From positions 1 through 8,244 of the forward strand of contig CBFHWY010000101.1 in NCBI GenBank assembly GCA_965659675.1: a stretch of DNA of 8,244 bases. The letters are read 5' to 3'. A program made the position numbers and the translations under genes. The DNA is from CBFHWY01 sp965659675 (GTDB taxonomy: Bacteria > Bacteroidota > Bacteroidia > Flavobacteriales_G > Salibacteraceae). Each line of letters begins with the position of its first letter. Within the stretch, counting starts at the first letter, position 1. Shown here in pieces: positions 1 to 5,584 of this stretch. A model generated the notes under the pieces. It was not told where the DNA came from. It worked only from the letters and a program-made list of their open reading frames with translations, and did no database searches.

Positions 1-268
1 AAACAGGATCTCCCGTCATTGATCCACGCGCATTTCTGATTGGATAGCGCTTGCTGATCTCTTCTTTCAATTGAAGCAGGTAGGAACGATAAGAGTCTCC
101 CCCAGGACTTGGGGCCTCAAGCTTTTCAATGCTTACCTGATGATCGGTTTTGGCCTGTCTTGGATCAAAGCTTTTGATCTTCTTTCCATAATGTTCATGA
201 GAGGTGGCTTCTTGAGCCTGGGCAGAAAGAATGGCGACAATTGAAACTAAAAGGAGTAGATTCTTCAT
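1..268 (-). CDS. Partial secreted protein of unknown function (N-terminal 89 codons)
   Basis: An open frame starts with ATG at 268 and stays open to the left edge, so only the N-terminus is visible. It begins MKNLLLLVSIVAILSAQAQE, a clear Sec signal peptide: a lysine, a hydrophobic core and small residues before a likely cut after AQA or SAQ. The visible mature part is hydrophilic, with basic and acidic residues mixed (for example HEHYGKKIKSFDPRQAK, then a proline-glycine turn APSPGGDSY and a helix-like LQLKEEISKRY). I recognise no domain. It lies 52 bases downstream of the methyltransferase stop on the same strand, so the two could be co-transcribed. I see no Shine-Dalgarno sequence and no convincing promoter in that gap. 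That the frame is coding rests on the signal peptide and codon pattern; the product is probably periplasmic, outer-membrane or secreted. Confidence 0.8.
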   Translation of the reverse strand, partial: MKNLLLLVSIVAILSAQAQEATSHEHYGKKIKSFDPRQAKTDHQVSIEKLEAPSPGGDSYRSYLLQLKEEISKRYPIRNARGSMTGDPV

Positions 269-320
269 AGCGTAAAATTAATCAAGAATCTCTTTTAGAA
301 AGGATAGGTCTATTGAATGC

Positions 321-950
321 TCAGGCCCAACGCTTGAATAAAGAGTAAACGTAGTCTCTTGTATTTCCCGAAGGCTGTGTATACAAAGTCTCAAAGCTCT
401 CAATGAGCTCATAGTCTGAGCCGAGAAATTCTTGCAGGCTTTCGGCATTGTGATGCTGAACATCAAGTCCGCTACACTTTGGGGCAGTTCCTGGAGCAAA
501 AGTTGCGATCATAAGCTGAGCATTTACTTTAAGCATTCTATTCAGCAAATGTCGGTAGGCTTCTTTCTCTTCAGACCTGGTGAAAAAATGGAAAACAGCA
601 CGATCGATCCATAGGTCGTAGGGTTCTTCTCTAATTACAACGCGAGGTTCGAGAAGATCGTCATGAATTGAATTGAGGAGTTTCGCTTTTTCACCTAAGC
701 GCTTGTCCAGCAGGTCCAGAGCAATATTGCTGATATCGCACACACTGATATTCGACCAGCCGTGATTCAGCATGTGATCGATCAAGGTAGAGGCCCCAGC
801 CCCCGCGACAAAAACCCTTGCTTGATTTTCTAATCCAGTTTTGTCGATCAGCTCTAAACTCGGCTCTGGAATTTCTTCGTACCAACCTAATTCATCTACG
901 CTTTTATTTAGGTATGCATTGTTCCAGTGTTCGCGCAAGTTCTCATTCAT
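321..950 (-). CDS. Class I SAM-dependent methyltransferase
   Basis: A soluble cytoplasmic protein of about 209 residues with a Rossmann-type methyltransferase fold; the substrate is unknown. From the ATG at 950, the SAM-binding motif I is VFVAGAGAST (residues 46-55). The acidic residue ending strand 2, which would contact the ribose, is in SVCDIS (Asp72). The family block YDLWIDRAVFHFF lies near 111-123, followed by a motif of type ATFAPGTAPKCSG near 149-161. This combination, with the N-terminal REHWNNAY and GWYE, matches the widespread small methyltransferases related to the thiopurine methyltransferase group. Starts at GTG 974 or ATG 962 are possible in the same frame. I prefer ATG 950 because homologues typically begin shortly before the HW block; none of the three has a clear ribosome binding site. 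The stop is TGA. The gene is divergent from the coiled-coil gene and has no evident link to the caspase operon. Confidence 0.88.
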   Translation of the reverse strand: MNENLREHWNNAYLNKSVDELGWYEEIPEPSLELIDKTGLENQARVFVAGAGASTLIDHMLNHGWSNISVCDISNIALDLLDKRLGEKAKLLNSIHDDLLEPRVVIREEPYDLWIDRAVFHFFTRSEEKEAYRHLLNRMLKVNAQLMIATFAPGTAPKCSGLDVQHHNAESLQEFLGSDYELIESFETLYTQPSGNTRDYVYSLFKRWA

Positions 951-1015
951 GCCAACAAGCATATCATCATTCACTCGACTTAACCATGATTTTCGTCAGG
1001 AAGTATCTCAAATGC

Positions 1016-1046
1016 TTGATATTATTGATGTGAATTGATACTTTAG
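1016..1046 (+). promoter_or_regulatory. Possible Bacteroidota-type promoter for the coiled-coil gene
   Basis: TTG at 1016-1018 and TACTTTAG at 1039-1046 are 20 bases apart. The Bacteroidota housekeeping consensus is TTG about 19-21 bases before TAnnTTTG, so this matches with one mismatch in the -7 element. It would start transcription near 1053, leaving a leader of under 20 bases before the ATG at 1070. The region is AT-rich, so a chance match is quite possible. Confidence 0.25.
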
Positions 1047-1067
1047 GAGGCTTCATAAATGCCCTAA
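1045..1067 (+). promoter_or_regulatory. Shine-Dalgarno AGGAGG followed by a two-codon leader ORF
   Basis: A perfect AGGAGG (1045-1050) stands 8 bases before an ATG at 1059. That ATG opens a frame reading only Met-Pro-stop (ATG CCC TAA, followed by another TAA). The real gene starts at ATG 1070, two bases after the leader stop and 19 bases from AGGAGG, which is too far for direct use. No in-frame start lies closer to AGGAGG for the main gene. It could be a minimal leader that feeds ribosomes to the next ATG by reinitiation, or a chance arrangement. It overlaps the possible -7 element at 1039-1046, so the two readings compete. Confidence 0.3.
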
Positions 1068-1069
1068 TA

Positions 1070-3094
1070 ATGAGACTTGTAGCCCTTATATTATTGATAT
1101 TCTGTGGATTCCATTCTTTCTCCCAGGATCATATATACACCACTGGTCACGATACCATTGATGCCAAGATCCTTGAGGTGAGTAAACACAAGGTGTCTTT
1201 CAAAGATCTGAATGACAAATCCGGAGATGTTCTGAGTGTGAGAAAACACAACATCTGGAAGGTCGAATACGCCGATGGAAGCTCGGAAGTGTTCAATGAT
1301 CACTCTGTATGGTCTGAAACCATTCATGCAGTATCAGGGGCGGTGGTAGATATTTCACGAGTAACCTGGCAGGCGATGCTTTCGGCGGAGCATTATATGG
1401 AAGATCGTTTTGAGGACTTAAAGGATAATCGGGAAGAGAAAAAAAGACAGGAAGCTGAGGAAGCCGAAAAGGCGCGTATTCAGGCTATTGCAGACGCTGA
1501 AGCGAGAAAGAAGGCGGAAGCAGAACTACAACGCAAACAAGCGGAAGAGTCAAAGCACAAAGCAGAGGAGGAAGCGAGACGAAAAGCTGAAGAAGAGGCT
1601 CGAAAAAAGGCAGAAGCAGAAGCAAGAAGGAAAGAGGAAGAAGCACGGCAAAAAGCATTAGAGGAAGAACGCAAAAAAGCACTACTCGCTAAAGATCTAA
1701 GCGTTGAGGAGCAAATCCAGAAGCAAAAGGAACACGAAGCTGAAGAAGATAAAAAGGAGCAGGTAGTAAAAGAAGTGGAGATCCCACTACCGAAGAAAAA
1801 AGAAAAGCGACAGAATTACGAGCATCACTCAGATGACCACGCTGAAACTGCAGAAGTTCATAGTGCCCACGCAGACCCTTCTGTTAGCTCAAGGTATCAC
1901 AAGGAAGCAAAGAAATTTGTTCATCACAAACATGGAAATAAGGATGGTCTCGGCCCGGTGATACGCAACTTTGCGGGAAGGAACGACACCTATGATATGC
2001 CCTTAAAGCCTGAAAAGCAGCTAAGCCCGCTTCAAGAAAAACTTCTCAAAGAGTTCTTTTACACCAACAAGGAGATAGATAAATACATAACAGAGGATCA
2101 GATCAGGAATTACCATGCTTTTTATTTGAACTATGAAGATTTTGGATTAGATACCTTATCTGATGAAGAGTTGAAGTATTTAGCGGCCTGGACAAGATTC
2201 TACACCAAAAAGAAAGCTGCCTTTGAGGCCTTCAGAAAAAAGAATCCAGGTCAGGCAGGGAAGGTTTATATCCCTAATCTAACTTATCTCGATCTATCAT
2301 ATACCTACAAAGCTTATCGTTCTAGAAAGAAATACCGCTCCGATGGAACGGAGTACTATTATGTTGATTATAAAGTTTGGGTTTACGTAAGAAACTCTTC
2401 TAGCACCACTTATACTTACAAGGAACGCTATCCAATTGCCAGAATGAACTTCAGAAATAATAAGGCTAAAGGTGAGTGGTTCAGAATGAGGCCTAAGAAA
2501 GTAGGAGAGAGCAAATGGGCGATCGCACCAGGAGAGGTCTTATCAAAGATGCACATGGTTTCTGTAAAACAGAATTCGCCCGGAGCCTCTGCCTCAGGGC
2601 CTACAATGAAAGAATGGGATGTGGTCTTTGCAGGGCCAAAAGTTGATCAGGGACAGCTCGATGATATTCACGCCTCGATCTTAAAACGCAAAACACTCAG
2701 AACTGGTTTGTTGGCTGCTTCTAGTAAGTCTTATTACGACCTTAAGCATGAATTGCCCTTAGTTAGGGAATACACGTGGAGAAACCATGTGGCTAAAGCT
2801 GAAATGAGCGAGGACTCTAAAACTTCACTCTATGTTTTTTATTCCTTCAATAAGTTTACAAGGGATTTCAAAGATGCAGGCTCAAGAGCCATCGATGATG
2901 CGCCAATGCACATGGAGATCTATTTGAATGGCACTTATGTAGGACCGATTAAGAAAGGTGAGGTTGTTCGAGTTGAGTTACCCAAAGGAGGTAAATACAA
3001 TGTGCTTTTACAGAAGCGAAAATCCAAGTTGAAAAAAGAGCAGTATTCAGCGAAGAATATCACGCTGGCAGATGGTGAAACGCAGTACTTATAG
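1070..3094 (+). CDS. Exported coiled-coil protein with TolA-like charged region and C-terminal beta domain; probably truncated by an amber codon
   Basis: 674 residues; specific function not recognised. Residues 1-19 are a signal peptide (MRLVALILLIFCGFHSFSQ). Residues 21-80 form a small beta domain (HIYTTGHDTIDAKILEV, then IWKVEYADGSS) resembling N-terminal modules of many exported Bacteroidota proteins. Residues 118-240 are a highly charged Ala/Glu/Lys/Arg coiled coil like the middle of TolA. Residues 251-288 carry nine histidines. Residues 322-520 are a Tyr/Lys-rich, partly beta region I cannot place. Residues 613-674 look like a DUF2846/PEGA-type beta domain (HMEIYLNGTYVG, then VELPKGGKYNVLLQ, then ITLADGETQYL). 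The frame stops at TAG 3092-3094, but the next 43 codons in the same frame look like the rest of that domain, so the ancestral protein was probably about 718 residues. It is likely periplasmic or envelope-bound. It converges on the CHASE2 gene; a functional tie to that operon is possible but not shown. Confidence 0.85.
   Translation: MRLVALILLIFCGFHSFSQDHIYTTGHDTIDAKILEVSKHKVSFKDLNDKSGDVLSVRKHNIWKVEYADGSSEVFNDHSVWSETIHAVSGAVVDISRVTWQAMLSAEHYMEDRFEDLKDNREEKKRQEAEEAEKARIQAIADAEARKKAEAELQRKQAEESKHKAEEEARRKAEEEARKKAEAEARRKEEEARQKALEEERKKALLAKDLSVEEQIQKQKEHEAEEDKKEQVVKEVEIPLPKKKEKRQNYEHHSDDHAETAEVHSAHADPSVSSRYHKEAKKFVHHKHGNKDGLGPVIRNFAGRNDTYDMPLKPEKQLSPLQEKLLKEFFYTNKEIDKYITEDQIRNYHAFYLNYEDFGLDTLSDEELKYLAAWTRFYTKKKAAFEAFRKKNPGQAGKVYIPNLTYLDLSYTYKAYRSRKKYRSDGTEYYYVDYKVWVYVRNSSSTTYTYKERYPIARMNFRNNKAKGEWFRMRPKKVGESKWAIAPGEVLSKMHMVSVKQNSPGASASGPTMKEWDVVFAGPKVDQGQLDDIHASILKRKTLRTGLLAASSKSYYDLKHELPLVREYTWRNHVAKAEMSEDSKTSLYVFYSFNKFTRDFKDAGSRAIDDAPMHMEIYLNGTYVGPIKKGEVVRVELPKGGKYNVLLQKRKSKLKKEQYSAKNITLADGETQYL
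1421..1789 (+). repeat. Low-complexity coding region for Ala/Glu/Lys/Arg coiled coil
   Basis: This part of the 1070-3094 gene encodes residues 118-240. It is dominated by imperfect units of the type EEARRKAEEEARKKAEAEA, rich in GAA, GAG, AAG, GCA and GCG codons. The repetition shows mainly at protein level; synonymous codons vary, so it is not a recent tandem DNA duplication. The expected structure is a long single alpha helix or coiled coil able to span periplasm, as in TolA. Confidence 0.8.
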
Positions 3095-3226
3095 GTGAGA
3101 AGAGTATCTGACCCAAAGTCCAGACCACAGTTGTATCATCTTCCTCCAGATATTGCTGCAGCTGAAATTGAAGACACCTATAGGATGTTCATGAAGTGGG
3201 AGGTAACCGGACTCAAAGCTGATTAG
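3095..3226 (+). pseudogene. In-frame 43-codon continuation of the coiled-coil gene beyond its TAG
   Basis: Directly after the TAG at 3092-3094, the same frame stays open for 43 codons and ends at TAG 3224-3226, overlapping the convergent CHASE2 stop by a few bases. It reads VRRVSDPKSRPQLYHLPPDI, then AAAEIEDTYRMFMKWEV. In DUF2846-like domains, a strand after an aGetyY-type motif is followed by a prolyl-leucyl segment and an acidic helix. ADGETQYL before the stop plus VRRVSDPKSRPQL and AAAEIED after it fit that order. Codon use is like the upstream gene. I read it as the severed C-terminus of one protein, caused by a nonsense mutation, a base-call error or, less likely, stop readthrough. Confidence 0.55.
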
Positions 3227-4455
3227 GAACCATGGATCTCCTCCGCGGTGAGATCCTCACCCACTTTTTCAAATACCCAGTCGCCAACCTTAGCATATAT
3301 GGCGATGAAAAGAAAACTCAACTGGATATTGAAAATAATATAGCCTAAAAGTGAGTGCAGGAAAATGACAAAGACCAGACTCATGAAACTCAAACTCTGA
3401 ACGAGCAAGGCATTGGATGAATAGGTACTTACCCTGCTGATCAGGAAATCTTTCGGTGTGAACATGATCCAGGAGATCAGATAGTACCCAAGAAACACAA
3501 AGAGTACAAAGGGCCAGGTGATCACATTGTCTTTTGCTCTCAGGTTCAAATAGGCGTTGGCGAGGATCAGCGGACCCGGAGTATCTCCAAACACAGTTTC
3601 ATGCATGTCATGCTCTTTAAAGTCTCCAATAACGACCAATTTATTTTCAACCAGCTCCCTGAATGAGGCAGAGTCGAGGTAGAGCATATCGCCAATATTT
3701 GCATAAGGATAATGCTCCGCTGCCTCAAAGAGGTAATAGGGCCTGATCTTCATGTCGATCACAGCCGTATTAAAGAAGGTATGATTGCTGTCGCGCATGA
3801 AGTACTTGCCCTTCTCCATTTTCTTGTTGTGGATCTCCTCATACAAAGCAAGGGGAGTACTTCTTAATCCCTGATCATTAAAGAACTTGAATTTGGTGAA
3901 GCCAGCTGAGGCTGCATAATCACTGATGCCAAACTTGATGTCAAACAGGATGGTGTCTACCACATCGCCTTCTTCAGTCATGTGGTTGCTGGCAAGCATT
4001 CGAGGGGTCTTTTCGATGGCCTTTCTTAGCTCCTCATCGTATGGACTCGGATCTTTAAAGAAGATGTCGACAAACAAATATTTATGAGCATCTGCTTCAT
4101 TGAACTTTTGAAAGAGTGTAGCGAGCTTGGTTCGGTCAGTGATGACCTGATTTCCATTCGGAAAGCCATACTCATCGAAGCGATCGATCAATTGAAGATC
4201 GTAGGAGGTGTTGATGAAAAGAAACTCATTCTGAGCCACCTTGTCATCCATTCCCAAAACGAATTTCTTTCCGAGGGTGGTGTATTTGATGATCTCTCCC
4301 TCATCCCAGTGAACAATGGGCTGATCGAGCAGCCTCAGAGAAAGAGTCTTGAAAATCTTCAATGGCATATTCAAAGGTCTCGACTTCCATACTCGTTCTT
4401 TGATAGCCAATGTTGGTCTCGTAATAAATGAAGTTCCATAGGTTGAATTGACCAT
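3223..4455 (-). CDS. CHASE2-domain membrane protein without output domain; N-terminus doubtful
   Basis: 410 residues as read from ATG 4455. CHASE2 is an extracytoplasmic sensory domain. Matching segments here are a strand at 77-91 (EFLFINTSYDLQLID), the block YLFVDIFFKDPSPYDEELRKAI (split here as YLFVDIFFKDP at 126-136 and SPYDEEL after it), and the closing NKLVVIGDF (271-279) with GDTPGPLILANAYLNL (290-305). Hydrophobic spans follow at about 312-332, 349-376 and 377-390, as in normal CHASE2 proteins. Two things are odd. The usual first transmembrane helix before CHASE2 is missing, and no signal peptide replaces it. After the last helix only about 20 residues remain, so no kinase, cyclase or GGDEF output is attached. 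Roughly the first 40 codons overlap a coding-like stretch in the barrel gene's frame, so they may not be native. The gene is last in the operon, 10 bases after the barrel stop. Identification as CHASE2-like is fairly firm; function as a sensor is inferred. Confidence 0.8.
   Translation of the reverse strand: MVNSTYGTSFITRPTLAIKERVWKSRPLNMPLKIFKTLSLRLLDQPIVHWDEGEIIKYTTLGKKFVLGMDDKVAQNEFLFINTSYDLQLIDRFDEYGFPNGNQVITDRTKLATLFQKFNEADAHKYLFVDIFFKDPSPYDEELRKAIEKTPRMLASNHMTEEGDVVDTILFDIKFGISDYAASAGFTKFKFFNDQGLRSTPLALYEEIHNKKMEKGKYFMRDSNHTFFNTAVIDMKIRPYYLFEAAEHYPYANIGDMLYLDSASFRELVENKLVVIGDFKEHDMHETVFGDTPGPLILANAYLNLRAKDNVITWPFVLFVFLGYYLISWIMFTPKDFLISRVSTYSSNALLVQSLSFMSLVFVIFLHSLLGYIIFNIQLSFLFIAIYAKVGDWVFEKVGEDLTAEEIHGS
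3234..3256. terminator. Hairpin at the convergent gene end, weak terminator candidate
   Basis: GGATCTC (3234-3240) and GAGATCC (3250-3256) form a perfect 7-base-pair stem around a 9-base loop that contains the palindrome CCGCGG. Reading the plus strand, a run of five T follows at about 3265, a little far from the stem for a classic intrinsic terminator. The repeat lies inside the last codons of the CHASE2 gene, so it may be a coding coincidence. It would suit the 3' end of the plus-strand transcript. Confidence 0.22.
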
Positions 4456-4465
4456 AGATATTGAG
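4301..4465 (-). pseudogene. In-frame remnant of a second barrel repeat beyond the barrel gene's TAA
   Basis: After the TAA at 4466-4468 the barrel gene's frame remains open for 54 codons to TGA at 4301-4303. It includes NIYGQFNLWNFIYYETNIGY and then EVETFEYAIEDFQDSFSEAA. The segment QFNLWNFIYYETNI aligns without gaps to RFNFKNSLYLEANY of the first barrel (identical F, N, N, Y, E, N in 14 positions), with similar alternation of aromatic and polar residues. First-position G is visibly more frequent in this frame than in the overlapping CHASE2 frame. I infer it is a leftover of barrel strands cut off by the TAA and then joined to the CHASE2 gene. A chance shadow frame is the alternative. Confidence 0.5.
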
Positions 4466-5584
4466 TTACGGAGACTGCTGAACCCTTCTTATCCTATCTA
4501 GGCGCATATCATAATAAGATTCAGAAGTGATCACCGTGTCGAAATCCAGCTTTTGCCGTTCAACGATATTGTCTACTGTAATGCTATCAGCTCGGTATGC
4601 CTGACGATCAATGTTTGAGGTGATCGGGTAATTGAGCCTAACACCAAGTACAAACTTCTTTTCTTTCCGCTCATATTCTCCAGCTACAACATGCTCCAGT
4701 TCTTTCAGTTTTTTCTTGTTTTCGGCCTTCACGATATCTGCGCTGAAAAGATCATAATGCAGGTAGAAACCATACTGATTCCAGGCATTATATAGTGGAT
4801 TGTAGTTTCCTGGATCAGGGATATCCACGGGTTGCTCAAGTTCAACCAGTGAAGTGCGCAGACGAACACCAGCCTTCAGCCGGTGTACTTGCAAGCCCGC
4901 CCCAATGGTTCCAAACCATAGGTTGTACCACACTCTGGGTGACTGCTCATAGTAGAGAAGATTATTTGGAACAAATTCACTGCTTTGGTTAATGAACTGA
5001 TAGAGGTACTGTCGGTACTGATACATCCATGTCACTCCCAACTCAAGAAAGGGTCTTACCGGCCTGTTCTGCAAGAATTTATAGCCAAGCAGGAGCGAGC
5101 TGTTATGATTCTTGATCTCTTCAGTGTAGGTATAGTCAGTTCTCCAGAACTCTCTTTGTTCTGCTTTTGCAACATCAAAATATTCATCGTAATAGCTTTC
5201 CCAGCCCAGATTTTGAGAAGAATTGAACCAGGTGTCATAAACCTCGGCATAAGCCAGGGCATTGAGCATAGAGTCGGAGTAGTTGCTTTGATCTTCCAGG
5301 TTGATACGGGTCACATTATTACTGTAATTCGCCTCTAAATACAAGGAGTTCTTGAAGTTGAAACGCAGACCAATTTGCGCTTCCTGACTTGGCTCCATGC
5401 TGAACTTGGTGTAGTTGGATCGCAATGGCCATCCATCAACATCCGGAACTACGATGGAATACTGGTAATTTCCATTAAGCTGGTTTATGTTGTATCTCGC
5501 GCCAACGATGAGGTCAAGAGATTGCGCGCTCGCCATGCCACCAAAAACAAGCACAGCAAGAAACATCAGGGCTATTTTTTTCAT
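4466..5584 (-). CDS. Outer-membrane beta-barrel protein, one barrel plus start of a second repeat
   Basis: 372 residues from ATG 5584, which overlaps the caspase stop as TGATG and so suggests translational coupling; ATG 5590 in the same frame (adding Met-Val) is an alternative. Residues 1-20 are a signal peptide (MKKIALMFLAVLVFGGMASA). The mature part alternates polar and aromatic/aliphatic residues in strand-length pieces: LDLIVGARYNINQL (23-36), RFNFKNSLYLEANY (74-87), SSLLLGYKF (near 162-170), FLELGVTWMYQY (179-190), NLWFGTIGAGLQV (221-233), LKAGVRLRTSLVEL (236-249) and YGFYLHYDLFSA (271-282). This would complete a barrel of about eight strands. A lysine-rich linker (286-309) leads to KFVLGVRLNYPI, which resembles strand 1 again, so a second barrel seems to begin. 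It is then cut by TAA at 4466. The product is likely in the outer membrane; channel or scaffold role unknown. It does not match a named porin family that I can identify. Confidence 0.82.
   Translation of the reverse strand: MKKIALMFLAVLVFGGMASAQSLDLIVGARYNINQLNGNYQYSIVVPDVDGWPLRSNYTKFSMEPSQEAQIGLRFNFKNSLYLEANYSNNVTRINLEDQSNYSDSMLNALAYAEVYDTWFNSSQNLGWESYYDEYFDVAKAEQREFWRTDYTYTEEIKNHNSSLLLGYKFLQNRPVRPFLELGVTWMYQYRQYLYQFINQSSEFVPNNLLYYEQSPRVWYNLWFGTIGAGLQVHRLKAGVRLRTSLVELEQPVDIPDPGNYNPLYNAWNQYGFYLHYDLFSADIVKAENKKKLKELEHVVAGEYERKEKKFVLGVRLNYPITSNIDRQAYRADSITVDNIVERQKLDFDTVITSESYYDMRLDRIRRVQQSP

Noticed and set aside
269..320. Terminator or promoter between the methyltransferase and the left partial gene
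   Set aside because: No stem of useful length and no TTG/TAnnTTTG pair with proper spacing; nothing can be supported in these 52 bases.
1103..1105. Cys12 of the coiled-coil protein as a lipobox cysteine
   Set aside because: The residue before Cys is Phe (LLIFC), which lipoprotein signal peptidase sites do not accept; a normal Sec signal peptide ending FHSFSQ fits better.
4084..4431. Plus-strand open frame of 115 codons opposite the CHASE2 gene
   Set aside because: It is antisense to clear CHASE2 coding sequence, has no recognisable motif and no start signal; it is a shadow frame.
3092..4468. Genome-wide stop codon reassignment
   Set aside because: One interruption is TAG and the other TAA, while other genes use TGA and TAA as ordinary ends; no single reassigned codon explains both, and Bacteroidota of this type use the standard code.
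4985..5338. Plus-strand open frame of 117 codons opposite the barrel gene
   Set aside because: It lies antisense to strongly patterned barrel strands and shows no domain of its own.
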